From assembly GCF_001434585.1 (NCBI RefSeq), contig NZ_AZDB01000010.1:1-64000 (forward strand): a DNA stretch of 64,000 nucleotides, in the 5' to 3' direction. This DNA is from Companilactobacillus crustorum JCM 15951. GTDB taxonomy: Bacteria > Bacillota > Bacilli > Lactobacillales > Lactobacillaceae. The translations under genes were made by a program, and so were the position numbers. The notes under the pieces were generated by a model. That model saw only the letters and a program-made list of their open reading frames with translations, was not told the DNA's origin and ran no database searches. Below, piece by piece: positions 38,540 through 46,020 of this stretch. The number at the start of each line of letters is the position of its first letter. The stretch's first letter is position 1.

Positions 38540-39550
38540 TTAATCTTTTTTCATCGTCAAAATGACTTTTCCTACATTATGTCCTTGATCAGAATACTTC
38601 AAGGCATCCTCAACTTGATCAAACTCGAAAGTACGATCAACAATCGGTTTTACTTTATTATCTTCAATTAGTTCAGTTAATTTTTGTAATTGATTGCCAT
38701 CAGGATTCATTAGTAAGAACTGATAAGAAACTTTGCGACGACGGACCTCTTTGACTATTGATCGTGAAATTAATTTTATAACTAGCTTCCGGAAAAGATT
38801 CAAGTTCCGTTCTTTTACAAGTTTAGTAGTTGGTATTCCCGCAATGGTTACTAGCTTGCCACCCGGATTCAATATTTGCAAGGCTTTGGTCGTGTCACCC
38901 TTGCCATGAGTATCAAAAACAGCATCGTAATCATGCAGAACTTTCGAAAAATCGGTCTGATGATAATCAATAATCTCGTCCGCACCTAAACTTTCAACAA
39001 GCTCTTTATTTTTAGGACTAATTGTTGTTGCTACATAGGCACCTTTTGCCTTAGCTAACTGAATTGCAAGACTGCCAACTCCACCCGAACCGGCATTGAT
39101 AAAAATCTTTTGGCCAGCTTGTAAATTCAACCTATCAAATAACGCTTGATAAGCAGTTAGTCCCACTAAGGGAATTAAAGCAGCTTCAATTAAAGAAATA
39201 TTTTGAGGAATCAAAGCAATGTATTGACTTTCAATCGCTACATATTCAGCAAATGTTCCCGAATTAGTTTCCTTGATTCGTCCATAGACCTGATCGCCTA
39301 ACTGATATTTATTAACGTTTTTTCCTTTGGCTACAACGGTTCCTGAAAAGTCATTTCCTAAGGTAAAAGGATATTCGGTCTTGATTTGCATCCCAATTTG
39401 CATCAGACGATATAATTGATCCACTGGATTGATACTAGCTGCTGCTACTTCTACTAAAACTTCATTATCTGCTATTTGTGGAATATCAATTTTAGTTAAT
39501 TTAGGTTGAGCCTTTTTACTCGCTGCTACAAAAGCTTTCATCTTAGCCAT
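38540..39550 (-). CDS. Quinone-oxidoreductase-like NADP-dependent medium-chain dehydrogenase
   Basis: 336 aa MDR-superfamily enzyme without the zinc site. N-terminal catalytic domain (VAAASINPVDQLYR; GNDFSGTVVAKG), Rossmann motif NAGSGGVGSLAIQLAK at about residues 147-162. Reduces quinones or enones with NADPH. It overlaps the upstream ArsR-type regulator gene by one base, so that regulator probably controls it, perhaps in response to electrophiles. Confidence 0.87.
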   Translation of the reverse strand: MAKMKAFVAASKKAQPKLTKIDIPQIADNEVLVEVAAASINPVDQLYRLMQIGMQIKTEYPFTLGNDFSGTVVAKGKNVNKYQLGDQVYGRIKETNSGTFAEYVAIESQYIALIPQNISLIEAALIPLVGLTAYQALFDRLNLQAGQKIFINAGSGGVGSLAIQLAKAKGAYVATTISPKNKELVESLGADEIIDYHQTDFSKVLHDYDAVFDTHGKGDTTKALQILNPGGKLVTIAGIPTTKLVKERNLNLFRKLVIKLISRSIVKEVRRRKVSYQFLLMNPDGNQLQKLTELIEDNKVKPIVDRTFEFDQVEDALKYSDQGHNVGKVILTMKKD

Positions 39551-39882
39551 TATTTAGTTGCCCCCAATATTTTAATTGCTTCAATTAAATCTGTTAATTT
39601 TCCAAATTCACTCTTTAAATCAGCTGAATAAAAGTTCATTGTTCCAACCTGTCTGACTGTAACTAAATTGGCTTCTCGTAAGATTTTTAAATGATGTGAA
39701 ACTGCTGGTCTTGATAAATTAACTCGTTTCTTTATCTCACCCACACGGACTCCGCCCCGACAAGATTCATCAGCTAATGCTAATAAAATATTTTGACGAT
39801 TTTCATCCCCTAGGGCAATCAACATATCTTGACACTCTATGAATCTTTTTTTAGTTAAATCTAAAGCCATTTTATTGTTCAT
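39550..39882 (-). CDS. ArsR-family transcriptional repressor
   Basis: 110 aa winged helix protein: VGEIKKRVNLSRPAVSHHLKILREANLVTVRQVGTMNFYSA. No typical metal-binding cysteine pair is seen (one Cys in the first helices, one in SCRGG), so it may sense a reactive organic compound instead. Co-transcribed with the oxidoreductase. GAAC repeats upstream (about 39877-39900) could be its operator. Confidence 0.88.
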   Translation of the reverse strand: MNNKMALDLTKKRFIECQDMLIALGDENRQNILLALADESCRGGVRVGEIKKRVNLSRPAVSHHLKILREANLVTVRQVGTMNFYSADLKSEFGKLTDLIEAIKILGATK

Positions 39883-40081
39883 TTGTTCTCCGTTCGTTCA
39901 AAAGATTAAACCATTAAACCAATAGATATGATGATAATTCCTTTAAGAATAAATTTCAACATTGAGAAAGATATTCGAGATCAAAGAAAAAATTATGTCA
40001 TAATCTTTGATAATTAAATTTTAAGAATTAACCTTTAACCCCTCTCATTAGGTTCTTTCTCAAGTTTTGTTATAGTATGAG

Positions 40082-40178
40082 CATACTAACTGATGTGGTT
40101 AAAATATACCATCGTCCGCAAAAAATCTGTGGGCAACTGGAACGTGGTGGACACGACTTAGAGCCCACAGATTTTTTA
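40082..40178 (+). ncRNA. Candidate small RNA ending in a motif-bearing terminator
   Basis: A possible transcript from near 40082 ends in a 15-bp perfect stem (40120-40134 / 40163-40177) with a T6 end. The 28-nt apical part contains TGGAAC, a CGTG/CACG mini-stem and CTTA. The same apical layout recurs in inverted orientation at 40392-40451. The upstream -10 (TATAGT, 40071) has no good -35. Not a known class that I recognise. Confidence 0.45.
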
Positions 40179-40271
40179 CTACCGATTAAGTCCCTGGCTC
40201 TAATATTATTGAACAAATTTGCAGTGTAAGAATTTTTGTCTCTGTATATTAAATAGAAACTTTAAATTAAA

Positions 40272-40333
40272 AACTGCCACTATTAAATATTCCAGACATA
40301 CAATTATGCTTGGATTTCTTAACAGTGGCCGTT
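40272..40333. other. Long hairpin in the gene-free region
   Basis: AACTGCCACTATTAA pairs with TTAACAGTGGCCGTT (13 of 15 positions), with an inner pair of stems TCCA/TGGA and CATA/TATG. No T run follows, so it is not a plain terminator. Confidence 0.6.
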
Positions 40334-40374
40334 CTTATCTGCTATTCAAATTTTATAATAATAAGTGAACAAAG

Positions 40375-40509
40375 TAGGAGTTAGTCTGGAGCAAAAAGTG
40401 GGAATGCGTTCAGCTATGAGACCATAGTTCCAACAGCATTCCCACTTTTTGTGGAGGACGGGAATTTAAAAATACTCACATTATAAACAAACTTGAGTAA
40501 GAACTCCTA
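40375..40509 (-). ncRNA. Nested palindromic structure with a second copy of the motif
   Basis: An outer stem TAGGAGTT (40375-40382) / AACTCCTA (40502-40509) encloses a 16-bp perfect stem (40392-40407 / 40436-40451). Read on the minus strand, its 28-nt apical part has TGGAAC, a CTATG/CATAG mini-stem and CTGA at the same offsets as the copy at 40120. Confidence 0.45.
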
Positions 40510-40675
40510 TTACCTTTAAAACAATATTTTTTGATTTCGTTATCTATTGTAGTAAGTTTTGATCAAAATGGCTCAAAAAAAGAATTATTTTTTCAATAAT
40601 AGCTATATTTATTATCATAATACAATGCTATTATCAGGTCATAATTTAAATAATTAGTGTCCAGGAGGCAATTTT

Positions 40676-41047
40676 ATGGAGATCGGTTCACTTGCAGAAT
40701 GGGTTGAAGGATTTGGAGAATTATTGGCTGTTTCTGTTGCTTTATTTCTTCCCTACTATCAACAACGACAAGATAATAAAAAGAAAAATCAACGAGCCAA
40801 ACAAGTCATCACTAGTACTGCCAAAGATTTATTAAATTTAGATAAAATTCAGAATTCTACTGACTACTTAGAACTACGAAATTTTGTCGCTATTTATAGG
40901 GTTTTATCAACTAATGACAAAGTTCTAAAAATCATCGAAGTTGGTAGTAACATTCTTGATATTATTGGAACTAGCAATGTTCTCACTGACCAACAAAAAC
41001 AAGCTATTCAACAAAAGCTTGAAAACTTAACAACCTATAAAATATAA
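40676..41047 (+). CDS. Hypothetical small protein with one N-terminal membrane helix
   Basis: 123 aa. A CAGGAGGCA ribosome binding site supports the ATG. One hydrophobic helix at about residues 12-28 (FGELLAVSVALFLPYYQ) is followed by a basic patch and a helical soluble part. The layout resembles small membrane proteins of phage or defence islands, but no family is recognised and there is no phage context. Confidence 0.72.
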   Translation: MEIGSLAEWVEGFGELLAVSVALFLPYYQQRQDNKKKNQRAKQVITSTAKDLLNLDKIQNSTDYLELRNFVAIYRVLSTNDKVLKIIEVGSNILDIIGTSNVLTDQQKQAIQQKLENLTTYKI

Positions 41048-41051
41048 TCTT

Positions 41052-41091
41052 AAAAAGCATCGAATGACCACATGATCATTCGATGCTTTTT
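41052..41091. terminator. Bidirectional terminator between the small protein gene and pyrD
   Basis: AAAAAGCATCGAATGA pairs with (C)ATTCGATGCTTTTT. It overlaps the pyrD stop codon. Confidence 0.88.
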
Positions 41092-42229
41092 ATTCGTGGA
41101 AAGATGCTCCAGAATTAACATCTACGGTAATTTCTTCCCTAGTTAAGGGACTTACAGCAATATTTTGCTTATCTTGTTCAGGAGCTTTAGTAATTTTTTC
41201 CGAATATTTTAACATAATTTCATTATTAGAAAGATAACGGTTAATACGATTCAACAATGTTGGTCCATTATAAATAAAACCTGTATAAACTTGAACTAAA
41301 CTAGCCCCTGCTAAGAGAGCTTGTTCAGCATCCTCAGGGGTAAAAACACCGCCAGAGAACATAATTGGTAAATCTGGAAAAGCCTTATGAATAGACTTAG
41401 TTAAACTTAGCGATTTTTCAAATATTGGTTTGCCACTAAGACCTCCGCCTTCATTCTTATATTTAGATTTCAAATCGGCGTGCACGGGACTTGGATTAGA
41501 AGCTGTATTAGTCAAAATAATTCCATCCATCAAGCCATCGGTTTCCTTGATTAAATCAATCAATTGTTCCACTGAAATATCATTGCCAAATTTACAAAAA
41601 ATTGGTTCTTTAATATGTAAATTATGAATTTTTTGTAACAATCGCTTAGCTACCGGAATCTCTTGGAGCGTTGTTACGCCCTTTTGATTCGGACAACTTT
41701 GATTGAGAGCTATATAATCTCCCAAAGAGTGAATTTCTTTGATATCAGCGACCATTTCATTAATCATGTCACTGCTGCTCAAGCCGTGCCCTGGAGCTAT
41801 ACTGAGACCAATTTTGACATGTTTAGGAGTATTAGCTAAGTGCTTTATTGTTTCCTCAAGTCCCAAATTATTTAAACCCATCCGATTAATAATTGCATTA
41901 TCTGCTGGCAAACGAAAAATACGCTTCTTTTTATTGCCGGATTGACAATTTTTTGTAATACTGCCAATTTCTACAAAACCAGCGCCTAAAGCACCTAAAC
42001 TATTATAAAATTCTGCTTTTTTGTCAAACCCTGCCGCAATTCCAATAGGAGAATCAAACGTTATTCCTTTAACTGTTACACCTAAATTGGAATACTTCTT
42101 AGTTTGAAACATCGTCTGCAACACCTGAGGGATCTTATTAAAAGCTTTCAAACCTGTCGCAACAACTTGATGATCTACTTCTGGGTCCATCTTAAAAATA
42201 GCAGGTCGTACAATTTTGTATATATCCAT
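41090..42229 (-). CDS. pyrD: Dihydroorotate dehydrogenase, class 2-like
   Basis: 379 aa, oxidises dihydroorotate to orotate. Its length, N-terminal helical extension and motifs (GIAAGFDKKAEFYNSLGALG, FRLPADNAIINRMGLNN, GGGLSGKPIFEKS) are those of class 2, quinone-linked enzymes. The catalytic-base motif reads NQSCPN, with Cys where class 2 enzymes have Ser (SSPN), as in class 1. Last gene of the pyr operon; overlaps pyrE by one base. No pyrK is present, consistent with class 2. Confidence 0.88.
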   Translation of the reverse strand: MDIYKIVRPAIFKMDPEVDHQVVATGLKAFNKIPQVLQTMFQTKKYSNLGVTVKGITFDSPIGIAAGFDKKAEFYNSLGALGAGFVEIGSITKNCQSGNKKKRIFRLPADNAIINRMGLNNLGLEETIKHLANTPKHVKIGLSIAPGHGLSSSDMINEMVADIKEIHSLGDYIALNQSCPNQKGVTTLQEIPVAKRLLQKIHNLHIKEPIFCKFGNDISVEQLIDLIKETDGLMDGIILTNTASNPSPVHADLKSKYKNEGGGLSGKPIFEKSLSLTKSIHKAFPDLPIMFSGGVFTPEDAEQALLAGASLVQVYTGFIYNGPTLLNRINRYLSNNEIMLKYSEKITKAPEQDKQNIAVSPLTREEITVDVNSGASFHE

Positions 42230-42867
42230 TATTTACCCCAGCTTTCTGGATCTTGATACCATTTTTGCAACAGTTCTTGATCATCTGCTTCAACATAGCT
42301 TTGCTTCTGTGCCACTTGGATCATGGTTGGATAATTTGTTAAAGTAAATAGTTTTGTTCTAGCATCAGCAAAATTTTGAGTACTCTCTGGCAAATCATAA
42401 GAAAAAATCGCTACAGTTCCAATAACTTCGCCACCTTCTTCACGAACAGCTTTCACAGCCTTTAAAATACTGCCACCAGTCGAAATCAGATCATCAATCA
42501 AAACGACTTTATCGCCCTTTTGACAGCGGCCTTCGATCTGACTCTTTTTGCCGTGATCTTTCTTTTGAGGTCGAACATAATTTAGAGGCAGATTTAAAAT
42601 ATTGGCTACTCCGGTAGCGTGAGGAATCCCTGCTGTAGCAACGCCACCAATTACTTCTACGTCAGGATAATTTTCCATAATCAAATCAGCTAAATCATGA
42701 GCAATGGTTTGTCGAAAATTAGGATAAGCAATGGTTAAACGATTATCAGTATAAATCGGGGATTTGATACCACTGGCCCAAACGAATGGTTCCTTAGGAC
42801 TCAATGTTACCGCCTTAATTCTCAATAATTGACTAGCGATGTTTTCTGCTACTGCTTTTTTATCCAT
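42229..42867 (-). CDS. pyrE: Orotate phosphoribosyltransferase
   Basis: 212 aa. Joins orotate to PRPP to give OMP. The PRPP motif VVLIDDLISTGGSI is near residue 120, and flexible-loop residues KKDHGKKSQIEG just before. Overlaps pyrF by one base (ATGA-type coupling) and pyrD by one. Confidence 0.94.
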   Translation of the reverse strand: MDKKAVAENIASQLLRIKAVTLSPKEPFVWASGIKSPIYTDNRLTIAYPNFRQTIAHDLADLIMENYPDVEVIGGVATAGIPHATGVANILNLPLNYVRPQKKDHGKKSQIEGRCQKGDKVVLIDDLISTGGSILKAVKAVREEGGEVIGTVAIFSYDLPESTQNFADARTKLFTLTNYPTMIQVAQKQSYVEADDQELLQKWYQDPESWGK

Positions 42868-43559
42868 TATTTATTCCACTCCTCATTAATATTGATATAT
42901 GCTTGATAGCCATTTGTTGCTTGAGTAATTGGTCGACCTACCACAATAGCATCGCTGCCTAAATTTCTCGCATGAGCTGGTGTAGCCACTCGTTTTTGAT
43001 CCCCTACTTGAGCGGATTTTGGTCTGATACCAGGAGTAACACATAAGAAATCTGTACTAGTAGCAGCCTTGATCATTGGAACTTCCAAAGCTGAAGAAAT
43101 AACTCCATCAGCACCATTGTCAAAAGCTAATTTTGATAAATGAGTGACATAATCCTGAGAAGCCAGCGGTACTTGCAATTCATTAGCCAATTCATTTTGA
43201 CCCAATGAAGTTAACTGAGTTACTGCCAATAATTTAGTTGCTGAACCTGCCAGTCCGGCTTTAGCAGCGGCAATCATTTCTGAACCACCTGAGGCGTGAA
43301 CTGTTAACATTTGGACATCCCATTTGGCAATCATCTCACAGGTTCTTTTAACTGTATTCGGAATATCGTGCAATTTCAGATCCAGAAAAATGTTATAACC
43401 CCGTTCACGTAAACTTCTGACAAACGGATAGCCAAACTGACAGAACATTTCCAGCCCTATCTTCAAGAAAAGCTTCTCATCTTTAGGAAATTGGTTCAAA
43501 AAATTAATACACTCAAAATCATCTGCAAAATCTAATGCTACTATTACTGGTTTGCTCAT
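42867..43559 (-). CDS. pyrF: Orotidine 5'-phosphate decarboxylase
   Basis: 230 aa TIM barrel. The catalytic DLKLHDIPNTV (Lys-Asp tetrad) is near residue 60; VTPGIRP and the phosphate-binding VVGRPIT near the end. Converts OMP to UMP. Confidence 0.94.
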   Translation of the reverse strand: MSKPVIVALDFADDFECINFLNQFPKDEKLFLKIGLEMFCQFGYPFVRSLRERGYNIFLDLKLHDIPNTVKRTCEMIAKWDVQMLTVHASGGSEMIAAAKAGLAGSATKLLAVTQLTSLGQNELANELQVPLASQDYVTHLSKLAFDNGADGVISSALEVPMIKAATSTDFLCVTPGIRPKSAQVGDQKRVATPAHARNLGSDAIVVGRPITQATNGYQAYININEEWNK

Positions 43560-43575
43560 TGTTACCCCTCATTCT

Positions 43576-44850
43576 CTATTTTGAATAAACACATTTTCCG
43601 TTAACGTAAGTCTGTTTTACTTGTCCTAAGACCATTTGACCGATAAAAGGACTGTTTGTACCCTTAGATAAAAATGCTGACTTTTTAATTTCGAATGGTT
43701 CTTCTAAATTAATAATCGCAAAATCGGCTGTCTGACCTAATTTAATGCTTCCAGCTTCCTTGAGTCCAAAAATGGTTGCTGGCTTTGTTGCCATTAATTG
43801 CAATAGCTTTTCCAAACTAATAATTCCCGTCTTAACAAATTTCGTATACATCATTGGAAAGGCCGTCTCAATTCCAGTGATACCAAATGCACTCTTTTCA
43901 AAACCTTGATTCTTTTCATTTTCGGCATGCGGTGCATGATCAGTAGCAATCATATCAATAGTGCCATCTTGCAGACCGTCGATCAGAGCCTGACGATCAA
44001 CTTCACTACGCAATGGCGGATTCATTTTAAAATTAGCGTCATCTGTCAAAATATCCTGATCGCTTAAAATCAAATGATGTGGCGATACCTCACAAGTAAC
44101 GTTAATCCCAGCATCTTTAGCCATTCTCACTAGTTGAACACTATCTTTGGTAGAAATATGACAGACATGGTAGTGAACGCCAGTTTCTTTAGCCAAAACC
44201 AAATCCCTAGCTAATTGCGATGTTTCTGCTACTTGCTGAATCCCTGGCAAGCCTAAGCGTTGAGCAACTGAACCGAAGTTAATTACGCCCCGATTAAAAA
44301 GATTTTTATCTTCAACATGAGCCGCTAGATGACTATGAACGGCAGCAATTTGTTCCATAGCTTGAAACATGGATTGTGCATTCATTATTCCGTGACCATC
44401 ATTAGAAAAAGCAAAGGCCCCTAATTTAGATAAAGTTTCAATATCAACTAATTCATCACTTGTCTCCGCTTTAGTAACCGGAGCATACTGCAAAGTATTA
44501 ATAATTGAATTAGTTTGATTAAGCTCTATTTGCTTAGCAAATTTTTCAGCATCATCTGGTACAGGTATAACATTTGGCATTGCTCCAACCGTAGTAAAAC
44601 TGCCATGAGCCGAGGCCTCGCTACCAGTAGCAATTGTCTCCTTATGCACTTGACCGGGTTCTCTAAAATGCACATGTACGTCGACTAAACCTGGAGTTAC
44701 TAGTTGAAATTTAGCATCAATAATTTGACTATCTTTGGCGACAATATTTTCAGCAATCTGAGTAAATCTGCCATTTTCTACTAAAATATCGCAATTGATT
44801 AGCTTATTAGCGTAGAACAGTTTGACGTTTTTGATCAGCAACTTCTTCAC
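43576..44850 (-). CDS. pyrC: Dihydroorotase
   Basis: 424 aa, type I zinc dihydroorotase. Metal ligands in DVHVHFREPG (residue 57 or so), HVEDK, HICHIST-like YHVCHIST and ATDHAPH. Closes carbamoyl-aspartate to dihydroorotate. GTG start at 44850; the coding region overlaps the end of pyrB by 44 bp in a different frame, so translation is probably coupled. Confidence 0.92.
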   Translation of the reverse strand: MKKLLIKNVKLFYANKLINCDILVENGRFTQIAENIVAKDSQIIDAKFQLVTPGLVDVHVHFREPGQVHKETIATGSEASAHGSFTTVGAMPNVIPVPDDAEKFAKQIELNQTNSIINTLQYAPVTKAETSDELVDIETLSKLGAFAFSNDGHGIMNAQSMFQAMEQIAAVHSHLAAHVEDKNLFNRGVINFGSVAQRLGLPGIQQVAETSQLARDLVLAKETGVHYHVCHISTKDSVQLVRMAKDAGINVTCEVSPHHLILSDQDILTDDANFKMNPPLRSEVDRQALIDGLQDGTIDMIATDHAPHAENEKNQGFEKSAFGITGIETAFPMMYTKFVKTGIISLEKLLQLMATKPATIFGLKEAGSIKLGQTADFAIINLEEPFEIKKSAFLSKGTNSPFIGQMVLGQVKQTYVNGKCVYSK

Positions 44851-45754
44851 TAGCCTTATCTCCCTCTAAAACAGCTTCAATCATAGCCATACGCATGAAC
44901 ACCCCGTTGGCCATTTGTGGAAAAATATAAGATTTATCGCATTCGACAACATCATCCGCTATTTCAGCTCCACGATTTACTGGTGCAGGATGCATAATCA
45001 TTGTTTCTGGTTTCATTAACGCTACCCGGCGCTGATCCAAACCATAGTTTTTGAAGTAGTCCGCCTTGGAAAAATTGTGATTTTCTTCAGCTGAAAGTCG
45101 TTCATGCTGTACTCTGAGTAACATCACCACATCCATCTCCTGACAAAGCTCATCGACACTCATGTGGGGACCTATCTCGGCAAATTCTGGAGTATACCAA
45201 GCATTTAAACCACCAAAGTACATTTTAGCTCCCAAACGAGTTAAAATTTCTGCATTTGAATGAGCTACCCGGGAATGACTTAAATCACCAATAATACCAA
45301 CCTTTAGTCCTTCAAACTTTCCAAAATGCTCGTAGATCGTCATCAAATCCAACAGTGACTGCGAAGGATGCTGACCAGTACCATCGCCACCATTAATAAT
45401 ATGAATTTTTAAATCATGATTGTTAACTAAATCTTCATAGTAATTATCTTCACTGTGACGGATAACTACGATATCAGCTCCAATGCTCTCTTCTGTTTTT
45501 ACTGTATCGTAAAGACTTTCACCTTTGGTAGTTGAAGAAGTTTTAGCTTCAAATTCAATTTCATTCATCCCTAATTTCATTTCGGCAACTTGAAAACTAG
45601 ATTTAGTTCTAGTGCTATTTTCAAAAAAAAGATTAATAGCAAATTTATTAGTACCTATACTCGACTTCTTACCGGCCTTAAACTCCATAGCAGAATTAAT
45701 TAAGCTATAGACCTCTTGGTTTGATAATTGTGACATAGAAAGTATATTTTTCAT
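44807..45754 (-). CDS. pyrB: Aspartate carbamoyltransferase catalytic subunit
   Basis: 315 aa. Carbamoyl-phosphate site FENSTRTKSSF near residue 50, GGDGTGQHPSQSLLDL near 125 and MHPAPVNRG. First gene of pyrBCFED; carAB and pyrR are not in the window. Controlled by the attenuators upstream. Confidence 0.94.
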   Translation of the reverse strand: MKNILSMSQLSNQEVYSLINSAMEFKAGKKSSIGTNKFAINLFFENSTRTKSSFQVAEMKLGMNEIEFEAKTSSTTKGESLYDTVKTEESIGADIVVIRHSEDNYYEDLVNNHDLKIHIINGGDGTGQHPSQSLLDLMTIYEHFGKFEGLKVGIIGDLSHSRVAHSNAEILTRLGAKMYFGGLNAWYTPEFAEIGPHMSVDELCQEMDVVMLLRVQHERLSAEENHNFSKADYFKNYGLDQRRVALMKPETMIMHPAPVNRGAEIADDVVECDKSYIFPQMANGVFMRMAMIEAVLEGDKASEEVADQKRQTVLR

Positions 45755-45770
45755 TGTTTTCCTCCAAATT

Positions 45771-45846
45771 AAAAGGGGCTAGCTTTTTATCCAGCTAGTC
45801 CCTAAAAGTTTGGTGTTATCCTGACCTTTTAGACCTCGCTGGATCT
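45771..45846 (-). promoter_or_regulatory. PyrR attenuator 2 (gene-proximal)
   Basis: A PyrR-binding-loop-like GATCCAGCGAGGTC (minus, 45831-45846 region; two mismatches to ARUCCNGNGAGGYU) is followed by terminator GGGACTAGC / GCTAGCCCC with a T-rich end (45771-45806). Confidence 0.75.
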
Positions 45847-45878
45847 ATTTAAAAGTTCCCTGATTTTTTTAAGTAAAC

Positions 45879-45961
45879 AAAAAACTTCCTATCCCACAAG
45901 GAAAGGAAGTTTACACTTTTTCTGTCAAATGTGTAAGTAACCTTCCAAGCCTCACAGGACT
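45879..45961 (-). promoter_or_regulatory. PyrR attenuator 1 (promoter-proximal)
   Basis: AGTCCTGTGAGGCT (minus, 45961-45948) fits the PyrR-binding consensus ARUCCNGNGAGGYU fully. It is followed by terminator AACTTCCTTTC / GATAGGAAGTT plus six T (45879-45912). When UMP-bound PyrR stabilises the binding loop, termination follows. Confidence 0.9.
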
Positions 45962-45985
45962 TGATTAAAAGTTTTCGTTGCAAAT

Positions 45986-46014
45986 AATATAAACGATTTC
46001 ACAGTTACAGTCAA
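45986..46014 (-). promoter_or_regulatory. pyr operon promoter with cre-like overlap
   Basis: -35 TTGACT (46014-46009), 17-bp spacer, -10 TATATT (45991-45986). TATAAACGATTTCA (plus, 45988-46001) is one base off cre. The -35 lies six bases after the tyrS stop. Confidence 0.82.
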
Positions 46015-46020
46015 TAGTTT

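Larger units (their letters stand above)
39883..40675. other. 800-bp gene-free region rich in hairpins
   Basis: No credible protein gene. It holds an inverted repeat ATCAAAGA/TCTTTGAT (39980-40011), a palindrome AGTATGAGCATACT (40074-40087) over a possible -10 TATAGT, and three strong hairpins listed separately (40120-40177, 40272-40333, 40375-40509). Then follow AT-rich sequence and the promoter and ribosome binding site of the gene at 40676. Confidence 0.7.

Noticed and set aside
38362-38565. Plus-strand frame of 67 aa
   Set aside because: No ribosome binding site; it runs through the oxidoreductase terminator and into that gene's 3' end.
44807-44850. 44-bp pyrB/pyrC overlap as an error
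   Set aside because: Both frames stay consistent with their families and the GTG start has a plausible AGGGAG-type site; long overlaps happen in compact operons.
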